Assembly (NCBI GenBank): GCA_031428695.1
Contig: JANOYE010000093.1
Location: 1-64,000, forward strand
Direction of reading: 5' to 3'
Length of the DNA stretch: 64,000 nucleotides
From: JANYCG01 sp031428695
GTDB lineage: Bacteria; Pseudomonadota; Gammaproteobacteria; Burkholderiales; Burkholderiaceae_C
Shown: positions 51,936 through 61,557 of the stretch, in pieces
Layout of the letters: each line of letters opens with the position of its first letter
Numbering within the stretch: position 1 is the first letter of the stretch
Program-made: the position numbers and the translations under genes
Notes under the pieces: generated by a model
The model's database searches: none
What the model was told of the DNA's origin: nothing
What the model saw: only the letters and a program-made list of their open reading frames with translations

Positions 51936-53510
51936 ATGGATGAATTGCTTGGACAATTGTCGACGATTGCACGCGGTGTCTGGAAACACCGCTGGCCTGG
52001 GTTGCTCGTGGCTTGGGTCGTCGGCGCGATCGGGGCTGCTGTGGTTCTGTGGGTGCCAGACAAATTTGAAGCCAGCGCCCGGATTTACGTCGACACACAA
52101 TCGATTTTGAAACCCTTGATGTCTGGGTTGGCCGTTCAGCCCAATGTGGAGCAACAAGTGGCGATGTTGAGCCGAACGCTCATCAGTCGCCCCAATGTTG
52201 AAAAACTAGTCCGGATGGCCGATCTGGACTTGGGCGAGAAGACGAAGGAATCCCGTGACGCTTTGATTGAGCAGGTGACGAAGGCGATACAGATCAAAAA
52301 CACCGGTCGGGACAACCTCTACACCATGAGTTACCGTGACTCGGTGCCTGAAAAAGCCAGGCGCGTCGTGCAGTCGATGGTTTCTATCTTCGTCGAATCC
52401 AGTCTGGGTGACACCCGCAAAGATTCGGATGTGGCCAAGAAATTTATTGATGAGCAGATCAAGAGTTATGTTGTCAAGCTCGAAGAAGCCGAGGCGCGGC
52501 TGAAAGAATTCAAGTTGCGCAATATTGAAACCCAAACGGCAGACGGCAAAGACATGTCCGCGCGGATCAGCGAAGTAACAAACCAACTCAACCAGGCGCG
52601 CCTTGAACTTAAAGAGGCGGAAAACGCACGGGACGCCGCCAAAAAGCAGCTTGACGCCGAAAAGTCCCAAACAACCAGTGTTTCCACTCGAAGTCTGCTG
52701 CAGGAATCCGCAACCACCGTAGCTACGCCTGAAATAGATGCGCGGATCAATGCGCAAAAGTCAAATATTGACAACTTGCTGCAGCGGTTCACCGAAAGCC
52801 ATCCTGATGTCATCAATGCGCGGAAGCTGATCAAAGACCTCGAAGACCAAAAGCGCAAAGAGGTTGCTGAGTTACGCAAGGCGGCCATGGCCGTACCGGC
52901 GCCACAGCCTGGCGCAAGCCTTGCGTCGCAAGAGCTGGGTCGGATGTTGGCCACGTCGGAAGTGCAGGTTGCGTCGTTGCGGGCGCGGGTTGGTGAATAC
53001 GAGTCACGGGTCAAGCGAGCTCGGGAGTTGATGAAGACGGCACCTCAAATTGAGTCTGAGTACTCGCAGCTCAATCGTGACTACGCGATCAACAAAAAGA
53101 ATTACGAGGATTTGGTTTCGCGTAGGGAGCAAGCGGCGTTGTCAGGAGACTTGGAGGGGGCCGCTGGCATTGCAGATTTCCGGCTGATCGACCCGCCCAG
53201 GGTGTCTCCGCAGCCTGTTGCCCCCAATCGCCTGCTGTTGATGCCGTTGGCGCTGCTTGCCGCACTGGGCGCTGGTCTTGCTACGGCATTCATCGCCAGC
53301 CAAATGCGAGCAGTTGTATTTGATGCGCGCGGTTTGCGTGACCTTGCCGGATTGCCATTACTGGGCGTTGTTACCCTGTTGGTTAATGACACTGCCAAAG
53401 CGCGTGACCGTGGCGAGCGGAACAAGTTCGTGTTTGCTTCCGCAAGTCTTATCGGTGTCTTTATTGCCGGTATTGCCGCTTTGGCGTATTTCTCTGGACG
53501 GGTGACCTAA
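51936..53510 (+). CDS. epsF: Chain-length determinant protein (Wzz/GumC type)
   Basis: A 524-residue inner-membrane polysaccharide co-polymerase. It has membrane helices near residues 20-40 and 425-450, a GNVR-like block near 375-395 (SEYSQLNRDYAINKKNYEDLVSRR region), and a long periplasmic coiled coil (about 160-360). A last hydrophobic segment ends the protein. It controls polymer length and contacts the tyrosine kinase encoded 6 bp downstream. Confidence 0.93.
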   Translation: MDELLGQLSTIARGVWKHRWPGLLVAWVVGAIGAAVVLWVPDKFEASARIYVDTQSILKPLMSGLAVQPNVEQQVAMLSRTLISRPNVEKLVRMADLDLGEKTKESRDALIEQVTKAIQIKNTGRDNLYTMSYRDSVPEKARRVVQSMVSIFVESSLGDTRKDSDVAKKFIDEQIKSYVVKLEEAEARLKEFKLRNIETQTADGKDMSARISEVTNQLNQARLELKEAENARDAAKKQLDAEKSQTTSVSTRSLLQESATTVATPEIDARINAQKSNIDNLLQRFTESHPDVINARKLIKDLEDQKRKEVAELRKAAMAVPAPQPGASLASQELGRMLATSEVQVASLRARVGEYESRVKRARELMKTAPQIESEYSQLNRDYAINKKNYEDLVSRREQAALSGDLEGAAGIADFRLIDPPRVSPQPVAPNRLLLMPLALLAALGAGLATAFIASQMRAVVFDARGLRDLAGLPLLGVVTLLVNDTAKARDRGERNKFVFASASLIGVFIAGIAALAYFSGRVT

Positions 53511-53515
53511 GCTTC

Positions 53516-54463
53516 ATGACAAGTCTAATAGAGCAGGCCACATTGAGGCTCGAGCAGCTGCGTCGAGCGGGTGCATCCATGCCGGCCGGTGCCCCGGCCT
53601 TTCCAAAGAAAGAATTTGACGGCTCTGCTGAAGGCAAAGCGACAGAAATGCCTCTGGCCTCTCTTGTTCAGGCCCCTGCGGTGGCTGCCAAGCCCGCAGT
53701 GGCCTCGCGGCGGGTGGAAATTGATCTGGAAGCACTTTCGGTGGCTGGAATTGTCAGCCCCAATTCGCCGCGCTCACAAATTGCAGACCAATTTCGGGTT
53801 ATCAAGCGGCCACTGATCAGCAACGCACTTGGCAAAGGCGCCTCTGCGGTGGCCAATGGCAATCTGATCATGGTGACCAGTGCGTTGGCTGGTGAAGGCA
53901 AGAGTTTCACGGCGATCAATCTGGCGATGAGCATCGCCACTGAATTAGATACCACCGTGCTACTGGTCGACGCAGACGTGGCCAGGCCATCGGTTCTTAG
54001 GGTGCTGGGGTTGCCGCCAAGTCCAGGGTTGCTTGACTTGATACTCGACGAAACGCTCGAGATGTCCAGCGTGCTTTTGCGGACCAACATTGAAAAGCTG
54101 ACCTTGTTGCCCAGCGGTACGCCGCACGAGCGTGCGACTGAGTTGCTGGCCAGCGACGCCATGATCAAGTTGCTTAACAACATGGCGGACCGCTATCCAG
54201 ACCGAATCATTATTTTTGACTCGCCGCCTTTGTTGTTGACAACAGAGTCACGTGTGCTGGCGACCCACATGGGGCAAATTGTGTTGGTGGTCAAGGCAGA
54301 AAGTACTTTGCAGGCCGATGTCAAACATGCGCTTTCCAATATAGAAGCGTGCCCAGTCAAACTGCTGGTCTTGAATCAGGCGAGGTCGGCCTCTCAAGGC
54401 ACCTATGGTTACGGTTATGGTTACGGCTATGGCTACGGCCAGCAGGAGCAGGTGTCTCAATGA
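53516..54463 (+). CDS. epsG: Bacterial tyrosine autokinase (EpsG/CpsD type)
   Basis: A 315-residue cytoplasmic BY-kinase that pairs with EpsF. Walker A lies in SALAGEGKSF, Walker A' in LLVDADVARPS and Walker B in IIFDSPPLLL. The C-terminal Tyr cluster is six Tyr-Gly units in a row, the usual autophosphorylation tail. Its phosphorylation cycle with the phosphatase at 50477 would tune polymer synthesis. It overlaps the next gene by ATGA. Confidence 0.94.
   Translation: MTSLIEQATLRLEQLRRAGASMPAGAPAFPKKEFDGSAEGKATEMPLASLVQAPAVAAKPAVASRRVEIDLEALSVAGIVSPNSPRSQIADQFRVIKRPLISNALGKGASAVANGNLIMVTSALAGEGKSFTAINLAMSIATELDTTVLLVDADVARPSVLRVLGLPPSPGLLDLILDETLEMSSVLLRTNIEKLTLLPSGTPHERATELLASDAMIKLLNNMADRYPDRIIIFDSPPLLLTTESRVLATHMGQIVLVVKAESTLQADVKHALSNIEACPVKLLVLNQARSASQGTYGYGYGYGYGYGQQEQVSQ
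54404..54439 (+). repeat. Six-unit TAYGGY repeat encoding the Tyr cluster of EpsG
   Basis: Six tandem 6-bp units, TATGGT or TACGGY, encode (Tyr-Gly)6 at the kinase C-terminus. Unit number could change by slippage in steps of two residues without loss of frame. Confidence 0.9.
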
Positions 54464-56076
54464 CGTGCCGCCCCTCCGCGTCTCAAGGCTGGCATCGCTG
54501 CCACGCGCATTTGAAGACTGGAGTTGAGTTTTGCGGGAAAACGCTTGCTGTTGCTGTGACCTTGGTGGCTGCTGGAGTGTCCAGCGGGGTTTTCGCTCAA
54601 GAAGAAGCGCAAGGCCAAACCACAGCAGGACCGACGGCAGGACGACCTGCAGTTTCAATCGTTCCAAGAGTGACAGTCACAGAAATCTTTACGGACAACG
54701 CGACCCTGTCTGCCAATTCCAAACAATCAGACCTCATCACTGAAGTGATCCCCGGAGTGAGGATTTCTTCATCGTTTGGGCGTACAAAGGGTTATTTTGA
54801 TTACGCATTGAACGCCAGGCAATCCACCCGAGCAGGCGCTACTGGAACCTTGCAAAGTGTGTTGACGACTTTTGGTTCGATGGAGGCTGTCGACAATTTC
54901 GCGTTTATCGACTTCAGCGCGTCGATTTCCCAGCAAGCCGTTTCGGGCTTGGGAGTGCAGTCACCCGGAAATTATTCTGCCAACGCGAACCAGACAGAAA
55001 CGTCCACTTACCGGCTTTCGCCCTACCTTCGTGGGAGCTTGGGTGGTTTCGCGGATTACCAAACCAGGTACAGTTTTAGCAAGACCCGGAGCGATTCCAC
55101 CGCCACCTCAGAAATCACAACCAAGGACTTGCTGTTGTCCCTCAAAGGCAGCCCTTCGGCGAGTCGCCTGGGGTGGGGTGTGCAAGCCAGCCAACAATCT
55201 GCCAACTACTCAGTGGGCAGAACAACTGAGAGCGATTCATTGACAGGTTCGCTTTCCTACGCCTTGATGCCTCAACTCGTTGTAACCGCCACGGCTGGAC
55301 AAGAAGGCAATAACTACAACTCGCTGGCAAGGGAAACCAACCTGACGACCGGCCAGGGCATTCAGTGGACACCCTCTCCAAACGCCAATTTTTCTGCCTC
55401 TCGGCAAACGAGGGTGTTTGGGCAATCCCACACCATCAACTTTGGTTACCGCACGGGGCGTACCGCTTGGAGTTTTACAGACTCACAAGATGTGACCAAT
55501 TCCCCCAGCCAGTCGGGCTTGACAAGCTTGGGGCCGATCTACGACCTTTATTTTGCTCAATTTGCCACAGTGGAACCGGATCCAGTCAAACGGGCTGAAT
55601 TGGTTAACGCATTTTTGCAAGCAAACGGCATCAATCCCAATGCGATCGTTGTAAGCAACTTTTTGACATCCGCAGTGTCTTTGCAGCGCCGTCAAGATTT
55701 ATCGTTTACGCTGCTCGGTGTCCGGGACACCATTACCTTCACTGCTTCGAGAACGGAGACATCCCGGTTGGATACGATTTCCACGGCAATTGATGATCTC
55801 GCTAACGCCACATTGATTCGCCAAACTGGTTTGAGTGTCAGTTATGCACACCGCCTCACGCCGGACACTTCCGTCAACTTAACTGGATTGAGCCAGCGGT
55901 CGTCAGACTCAAGCGGCCTGCAGGAAACGTCATCGAATTCAGTCAATCTTGGCGTTTCGACCAGGCTTGGACTGAGGACGTCCGCTGCGGTCAATGCGCG
56001 AAGGGTGATATTTGAAAGCAAAACCTCGCCCTACAACGAAACGGCAATTACCGGAACTGTCAACGTTCAGTTTTGA
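54460..56076 (+). CDS. PEP-CTERM/exosortase-associated outer-membrane beta-barrel protein
   Basis: A 538-residue protein with an N-terminal signal segment (about 25-47, ending VFAQ), then a series of alternating amphipathic strands ending in the aromatic VNVQF expected of barrel proteins. It matches the exosortase-associated outer-membrane family (TIGR03016/EpsL-like) in position and layout; a role in polymer export is inferred. The start overlaps the epsG stop (ATGA). An in-frame upstream ATG at 54349 translates the Tyr repeat in another frame and is unlikely. Confidence 0.85.
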   Translation: MTCRPSASQGWHRCHAHLKTGVEFCGKTLAVAVTLVAAGVSSGVFAQEEAQGQTTAGPTAGRPAVSIVPRVTVTEIFTDNATLSANSKQSDLITEVIPGVRISSSFGRTKGYFDYALNARQSTRAGATGTLQSVLTTFGSMEAVDNFAFIDFSASISQQAVSGLGVQSPGNYSANANQTETSTYRLSPYLRGSLGGFADYQTRYSFSKTRSDSTATSEITTKDLLLSLKGSPSASRLGWGVQASQQSANYSVGRTTESDSLTGSLSYALMPQLVVTATAGQEGNNYNSLARETNLTTGQGIQWTPSPNANFSASRQTRVFGQSHTINFGYRTGRTAWSFTDSQDVTNSPSQSGLTSLGPIYDLYFAQFATVEPDPVKRAELVNAFLQANGINPNAIVVSNFLTSAVSLQRRQDLSFTLLGVRDTITFTASRTETSRLDTISTAIDDLANATLIRQTGLSVSYAHRLTPDTSVNLTGLSQRSSDSSGLQETSSNSVNLGVSTRLGLRTSAAVNARRVIFESKTSPYNETAITGTVNVQF

Positions 56077-56079
56077 CCC

Positions 56080-57168
56080 ATGTATGAAGCCTTCTATGGT
56101 TTGACCGGCAAACCGTTCCAACTGAATCCGGATCCGCATTTTTACTTTGGCAGCAAACAACATCGTCGGGCCAGGGCTTATTTGGAGTACGGTGTTCAGC
56201 GAAACGAAGGTTTTATTGTCATTACAGGCGAAGTGGGCGCTGGTAAAACGACCATTGTGCGGGGCCTGCTGGAAAGTCTTGACCCTGACTCGGTCGTCGC
56301 CGCCAATCTGGTGAGCACCCAACTTGATGCCGAAGACACCCTTCGGATGGTTGGTGCGGCATTTGGCGTCGTCGTCAGGGAATTGTCAAAGTCTGACCTG
56401 CTGATGTCACTTGAGGCTTTTTTGGTAACCCAGCTTAGCCAAGGCAAGCGCTGCCTGCTGATTGTGGATGAGGCCCAGAACTTGACGCCAAGAGCAGTCG
56501 AAGAGTTGCGTATGTTGTCGAATTTTCAGTTTGGCAAACAAGCGCTCCTGCAGACTTTTTTGGTTGGGCAGCCTGAGTTCCGTGAAATATTGCAGCATCC
56601 GAACATGCAGCAGTTGCGCCAGCGCGTGACAGCAACCTGCCACATTGGCCCCATGGATGTTGATGAGACCCGGGGCTACATAGAGCACCGGCTCAAATGT
56701 GTAGGGGCCGACGGGCGTCCCAGCTTTGATGGTCCTGCATTTGAGGCAATCCATCAGGCGACCGGCGGCATTCCGAGACGCATCAATTCGGTTTGTGATC
56801 GCCTGCTTTTGCTCGGATTTCTGGGGGAAAAAGATGCCTTTGGTGCCGAGGACGTTGCCGTGGTGGTCGATGAAATTCGCGAAGAGTCTGGCAGCAGTGT
56901 GTTGCCGGTGGCTCAGGCTGGGCGACCCGCGCACGGCGCACGGTTCGAGGGCATTGAGGAGTCTGGATTTGACATTGATTTGGGACGGCTTGAGTTCGAA
57001 TCCAGTTCCCTCGACCACATATCGGAAAAGCTGGGCGGATTGGGCCATGAACAAGTCAAGGAGCGGTTGAACCGGATTGAAAAGACCTTGCTGCGCCTTG
57101 AGCGTGTCGATCTGGAAATACTCTCTTCCCTGCAACGGCTTGTCGGTTCCGTCAAGCGATCGACATAG
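56080..57168 (+). CDS. Exosortase-locus AAA ATPase (ExeA/GspA-like)
   Basis: A 362-residue ATPase opening MYEAFYGLTGKPFQLNPDP, typical of ExeA-like proteins. Walker A is GEVGAGKTT near residue 50, Walker B LLIVDEAQN near 127, and GGIPRRIN is the sensor-2 region near 225. A C-terminal tail after 270 may form a coiled coil. The matching family is regularly found beside exosortase A; its exact job is unknown. It begins 3 bp after the barrel protein. Confidence 0.92.
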   Translation: MYEAFYGLTGKPFQLNPDPHFYFGSKQHRRARAYLEYGVQRNEGFIVITGEVGAGKTTIVRGLLESLDPDSVVAANLVSTQLDAEDTLRMVGAAFGVVVRELSKSDLLMSLEAFLVTQLSQGKRCLLIVDEAQNLTPRAVEELRMLSNFQFGKQALLQTFLVGQPEFREILQHPNMQQLRQRVTATCHIGPMDVDETRGYIEHRLKCVGADGRPSFDGPAFEAIHQATGGIPRRINSVCDRLLLLGFLGEKDAFGAEDVAVVVDEIREESGSSVLPVAQAGRPAHGARFEGIEESGFDIDLGRLEFESSSLDHISEKLGGLGHEQVKERLNRIEKTLLRLERVDLEILSSLQRLVGSVKRST

Positions 57169-57188
57169 GCAAATTCCCCATAAAAACA

Positions 57189-58361
57189 ATGATTCGCGCA
57201 AGCATTGAACAAAGTCAGACTCGGCCAGTCATCTGCGTGGTGGGCGCGCGTCCCAACTACATGAAAATGGCGCCGATCTTGCGGGCGTTTCACTCGCATG
57301 TACCTCCCATCGCAGTGCTGCTGGTTCACACCGGCCAGCATTACGACAAGGACATGAATGACCGCCTTTTCGAAGATCTGAAATTGCCGCGTCCCGACAT
57401 TAATCTCGAAGTTGGCTCGGCGACCCATGCGGTTCAGACGGCAGAGGTGATGAAACGCTTTGAACCGATCATCGACCAGTACCATCCCCGTTGCGTGATG
57501 GTGGTGGGCGACGTGAACTCCACACTGGCTTGCGCGCTGGTGGCCGTGAAAAAGAATGTGCCAGTGGCGCATGTGGAAGCGGGTCTGCGCAGTTATGACC
57601 GCCGCATGCCAGAGGAAATCAACCGCATCTTGACCGACCAGATTTCAGACCGGCTCTACACAACAGAACGCAGTGCGCTGGAGAATTTGCGTCTGGAAGG
57701 AATCCCCGCAGACAGAGTCGCTTTTGTCGGCAACGTCATGATTGATTCTCTGGTTGCCAGCCGTGCCGCCGCGCGGGACGCGCATGCAACGATTTCTGAT
57801 TCTGGTGGCGACCCCAAGGTGCTTGACGACCCAATAGGTTTCGGTGTGGTTACGATGCATCGGCCTTCCAATGTCGATGCGCTCGAAGCACTGGGCGATA
57901 TTCTTGGCAGCTTGCGCGAAGTGGCCACCAAAATTCCCCTCGTCTTTGCGCTGCACCCGCGCACGCGCAGCAACATCGACAAATTCAATCTGCAGCATTT
58001 GGTTGATCCGTTGCGAATGGTTCTGTTGCCACCCCAGGGTTACCTCGAAATGCTAGGGCTGATGTCAGCGGCAAGTCTGGTGCTCACAGATTCGGGTGGC
58101 CTGCAAGAAGAGACTACTGCCTTGGGTGTTCCGTGCTTGACATTGCGCGCCAACACGGAGCGCCCGATCACCATAGAACAAGGCACCAATACCTTGGTAG
58201 GCACTGATCGCATGGCCATTTTGAGTGCCGTAGACGATGTTTTGGCGGGGCGTGGAAAGCGCGGTCGTGTGCCGGAGTTTTGGGACGGCCAGGCGGCGCA
58301 GCGAATCGCCGCCGACCTTTGGCATTGGCTTGAAACGACCGAAACTGCAGTTGGCCATTAG
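57189..58361 (+). CDS. wecB: UDP-N-acetylglucosamine 2-epimerase (non-hydrolysing)
   Basis: A 390-residue epimerase interconverting UDP-GlcNAc and UDP-ManNAc. Blocks are VVGARPNYMKMAPI, HTGQHYD, AHVEAGLRS, MHRPSNVD and LTDSGGLQEETT. It should supply ManNAc-type residues to the exopolysaccharide. It is followed by the deacetylase after 16 bp. Confidence 0.95.
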   Translation: MIRASIEQSQTRPVICVVGARPNYMKMAPILRAFHSHVPPIAVLLVHTGQHYDKDMNDRLFEDLKLPRPDINLEVGSATHAVQTAEVMKRFEPIIDQYHPRCVMVVGDVNSTLACALVAVKKNVPVAHVEAGLRSYDRRMPEEINRILTDQISDRLYTTERSALENLRLEGIPADRVAFVGNVMIDSLVASRAAARDAHATISDSGGDPKVLDDPIGFGVVTMHRPSNVDALEALGDILGSLREVATKIPLVFALHPRTRSNIDKFNLQHLVDPLRMVLLPPQGYLEMLGLMSAASLVLTDSGGLQEETTALGVPCLTLRANTERPITIEQGTNTLVGTDRMAILSAVDDVLAGRGKRGRVPEFWDGQAAQRIAADLWHWLETTETAVGH

Positions 58362-58377
58362 TGGGTTGGAGTGATTC

Positions 58378-59250
58378 GTGTCGAAGCCAATTTCCCCACA
58401 GCCCGTTAATGCGTTGACGATTGACGTTGAAGACTACTTTCAAGTCTCCGCGTTCGCGCCGCACATTGAGCGGTCTGAATGGAACACGTCAGAATGCCGG
58501 GTTGTCCGCAACGTTGAGCGCATACTGGAGCTGCTGGCGGTTCGTCAAACCAAGGCGACTTTTTTTACCCTGGGCTGGATCGCTGAAAGGTACCCGGCAC
58601 TGGTGCGCCAAATTGTGGCCCAAGGCCATGAACTGGCCAGCCACGGTTATGGCCACCAGAGGGCGAGTGATTTGTCGGAAGCGGCTTTTTTTGCCGATAT
58701 TTCGCGCGCCAAATTCATTCTGGAAGATTTAGGGGGCATGGAAATCAAAGGTTACCGCGCGCCAAGTTTTTCAATAGGCGCCGGAAATCTGTGGGCGTTT
58801 GACAGCCTGGCACGTGCCGGTTACAGATACAGCTCCAGCGTTTACCCGATCAAACACGACCATTACGGTATGCCGGATTCGCCGCGTTTTGCCTACAAGG
58901 TTCACCCTGACCTTCTGGAGGTTCCGGTGACCACGTTGCGGGTGCTGAACCGCAACTTGCCGTCAAGCGGTGGTGGCTATTTCAGGTTGTTTCCGTATGC
59001 TTTGTCCAAATGGATGCTCAAGCGTGTGAACAGCCAAGACGCTCAGGCTGGCATCTTCTATTTTCACCCCTGGGAAATTGACGTTCAGCAGCCGCGTGTG
59101 GCTGGGATTGGCAGCAAGACGCGGTTTCGCCACTACGTCAACATTGCCCGCATGGAAGGTCGCCTGGGTAAATTGCTGGGCGATTTCGAATGGGGCCGCA
59201 TGGACGACATCTTTTTGGGCAAGACGCATCGAGAGGCTGCGCTTGCCTGA
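58378..59250 (+). CDS. Exosortase-associated polysaccharide deacetylase
   Basis: A 290-residue NodB-fold deacetylase. It opens with NALTIDVEDYFQVSAF (catalytic and metal Asp), followed by ATFFTLGWIAERYP, the metal-binding HELASHGYGH, and GYRAPSFS; FYFHPWEID near the C-terminus supplies the last His. The group is specific to exosortase-A loci. It lacks a signal peptide, so it probably acts on cytosolic or membrane-bound polymer precursors. The start is GTG. Confidence 0.93.
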   Translation: MSKPISPQPVNALTIDVEDYFQVSAFAPHIERSEWNTSECRVVRNVERILELLAVRQTKATFFTLGWIAERYPALVRQIVAQGHELASHGYGHQRASDLSEAAFFADISRAKFILEDLGGMEIKGYRAPSFSIGAGNLWAFDSLARAGYRYSSSVYPIKHDHYGMPDSPRFAYKVHPDLLEVPVTTLRVLNRNLPSSGGGYFRLFPYALSKWMLKRVNSQDAQAGIFYFHPWEIDVQQPRVAGIGSKTRFRHYVNIARMEGRLGKLLGDFEWGRMDDIFLGKTHREAALA

Positions 59251-60295
59251 CTCAGGTTCGTTGACGATCACCTGTTTGTCCATTGAAGACGCTGCAGCGT
59301 CAAAGCGATGGGACGCCTTCGTACTTGGCTGCCCCCAGGCCTCATTCTTCCACCGCGCCGGCTGGCAAAAGATTGTGCGTGAAGTCTTCAAGCACGATAC
59401 CTATTTTTTGTACGCTGAACTGAACGGAGCCATCCAAGGTGTGTTGCCTTTGGCACATGTCAACAGCTGGTTATTCGGAAACTCGCTCGTGGCTCTGCCG
59501 TTTGCCGTGTACGGCGGGGTTGCGGCCAGCGGCGAGGAGGCGGCGCTGGCGCTGGAGTCCGAAGCCCAAACCATTGCCAAGCGTTTGGGCGTGGCTCACC
59601 TGGAGTTTCGCAACACTGCGGCCCGCCATGCCGACTGGCCCACGCAGGATCTTTACGTCACTTTTCGCAAAGAAATGCTCTCGCAAGACGACGCCAACAT
59701 GCTGGCCATACCGCGCAAACAACGCGCCATGGTTCGCAAGGGCATCAAGAACGGGTTGACCAGCGAAATCGACACAAGCGTAGATCGCTTCTTCAGCCTT
59801 TATGCCGACAACGTTCACCGGCACGGCACCCCGGCCATGCCCAAGCGGTACTTCAAGGCACTGCAGGCCGAATTTGGTGCCGATTGCGAAATACTCACGG
59901 TGGTCGGCCCCGACGGGCGTTTGCTGAGTTCGGTCCTGAGTTTCTATTTTCGCGACGAAGTCTTGCCTTACTACGCGGGAGATGATGAGTCTGCCCGCGA
60001 CTTAGCTGCCAATGATTTCAAATACTGGGAGCTGATGCGCCGCGCTTGCGCCAAGGGATTGAAAGTATTCGACTACGGGCGAAGCAAACAGGGCACGGGC
60101 TCGTTCTCCTTCAAGAAGAATTGGGGCTTCGAGCCCCAGCCGTTGCACTACGAATATTGCCTGTACAAGCGTGACGCCATACCGCAGAACAATCCGGCCA
60201 ACGCGAAGTACCAGTTGCTGATCAAAACTTGGCGCCGCCTGCCCATCGGCTTGGCCAACTGGCTGGGTCCATTCATCGTGCGCAACCTGGGGTGA
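59243..60295 (+). CDS. FemAB-like exosortase-locus protein, TTG start
   Basis: A 350-residue GNAT-like acyltransferase of the exosortase-associated FemAB group: FFHRAGWQKIVREVF, PFAVYGGVAA, AIPRKQRAMVRKGIKNG and FDYGRSKQGTGSFSFKKNWGF. It may add amino-acid or acyl groups to a saccharide; the substrate is unknown. No ATG fits: the best start is TTG 59243, with GAGAGG 6 bp upstream, overlapping the deacetylase stop. The long frame from ATG 59078 would run through the deacetylase gene. Confidence 0.88.
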   Translation: MPDSGSLTITCLSIEDAAASKRWDAFVLGCPQASFFHRAGWQKIVREVFKHDTYFLYAELNGAIQGVLPLAHVNSWLFGNSLVALPFAVYGGVAASGEEAALALESEAQTIAKRLGVAHLEFRNTAARHADWPTQDLYVTFRKEMLSQDDANMLAIPRKQRAMVRKGIKNGLTSEIDTSVDRFFSLYADNVHRHGTPAMPKRYFKALQAEFGADCEILTVVGPDGRLLSSVLSFYFRDEVLPYYAGDDESARDLAANDFKYWELMRRACAKGLKVFDYGRSKQGTGSFSFKKNWGFEPQPLHYEYCLYKRDAIPQNNPANAKYQLLIKTWRRLPIGLANWLGPFIVRNLG

Positions 60296-60303
60296 GCAGG
60301 GTC

Positions 60304-61557
60304 ATGCGCAATATTCTGCTGCTGGTGCATCGGTTGCCCTATCCTCCCAACAAAGGGGACAAGGTGCGTTCTTTCCATTTGCTCAAGCATTTGGCGCAGA
60401 ACAACCGCGTCTTTTTGGGAACCTTCATTGACGATCCTGCCGATGTGGTTCATCTGGGCACCGTGCGTGGGTATTGTGCAGACGTTCACGCGGCCACAAT
60501 TTCACCGATCCGGCAGAAAATTGTCAGCTTGCTGGCACTGCTGACGGGGCAGGCGATGTCGCTGCGGTATTACCATGACGACGGCCTGCAGGCCTGGGCC
60601 AAACGGGTCGTGACTGAACACCAGATTGACGCCGCAGTCGTTTTCTCATCCGCCATGGGCCAGTACGCACAGCAAAATACTCGAACCGAACTGTTGGTGG
60701 ATTTCGTCGATGTTGACTCTGCCAAATGGACGCAATATGCGGCAAACCATCCTTGGCCACTGTCATGGCTCTACAAGCGGGAAGGACAAAAACTGTTGGC
60801 CTACGAACGGGAACTGGCTGCGCGCTCCAGACGCTCGTTTTTCGTCACCGAGAATGAAACCCAATTGTTTCGCAAGCATGCGCCGGAATGTGCCGATCTC
60901 GTGGAGGCCATGAGCAACGGCGTAGACTCCGACTTTTTTTCGCCAAATCCTGCGTTTCAGAACCCGTTTGGAGAGGGTGCTTTGAGGAAAGATGCTCTCC
61001 TTTCAGTTGTGTTTACCGGTGCCATGGACTATTGGCCCAATGTCGACGCGGCGACCTGGTTTGTCAGTGACATATTGCCCCTCTTGCGCAAAAAGTTTCC
61101 GCAGGCGTGTTTTTACATCGTCGGGCGCAGCCCCACGCCAGGGGTGCTTGCTTTGGCGTCCGAATGTGTGGTTGTGACCGGTACCGTTGACGATGTACGC
61201 CCCTACCTCCAACACGCCAGCGTCGTGGTGGCGCCATTGCGCTTGGCCCGAGGCATTCAGAACAAGATTTTGGAGGCCATGGCGATGGCGCGGCCAGTCG
61301 TGGCCTCGTTGTCCTGCGTTGAGGCGATTCATGCGGTGCAAGGCAGCGAGCTGGCAGCAGCCGAGTCGGCCGCTGAGTTTGTGACACAAATCGAGGCGAT
61401 TTTCCATTCACCCCAGCGGTCAGCCCAGTTGGGGCTCGCAGCTCGGCAACGGGTCGTGAAAGACTACAGTTGGGAAGCTCATATGGGCAAGATTGACAAG
61501 TACCTTGCGCCTCACATTTTGCCTCGCCCTAAAGTGCCCGTAGAGGTGCTTGGATGA
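60304..61557 (+). CDS. Exosortase-associated family 1 glycosyltransferase
   Basis: A 417-residue GT-B glycosyltransferase opening NILLLVHRLPYPPNKGDKVR, with FTGAMDYWPNVDA, YIVGRSPTPGV and APLRLARGIQNKILEAMAMARPVVA, the nucleotide-sugar-binding region. It matches the sugar-transferase group found beside exosortase A. Start ATG 60304 lies just after the FemAB stop; the longer frame overlaps that gene. It overlaps the exosortase gene by ATGA (61554-61557). Confidence 0.92.
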   Translation: MRNILLLVHRLPYPPNKGDKVRSFHLLKHLAQNNRVFLGTFIDDPADVVHLGTVRGYCADVHAATISPIRQKIVSLLALLTGQAMSLRYYHDDGLQAWAKRVVTEHQIDAAVVFSSAMGQYAQQNTRTELLVDFVDVDSAKWTQYAANHPWPLSWLYKREGQKLLAYERELAARSRRSFFVTENETQLFRKHAPECADLVEAMSNGVDSDFFSPNPAFQNPFGEGALRKDALLSVVFTGAMDYWPNVDAATWFVSDILPLLRKKFPQACFYIVGRSPTPGVLALASECVVVTGTVDDVRPYLQHASVVVAPLRLARGIQNKILEAMAMARPVVASLSCVEAIHAVQGSELAAAESAAEFVTQIEAIFHSPQRSAQLGLAARQRVVKDYSWEAHMGKIDKYLAPHILPRPKVPVEVLG

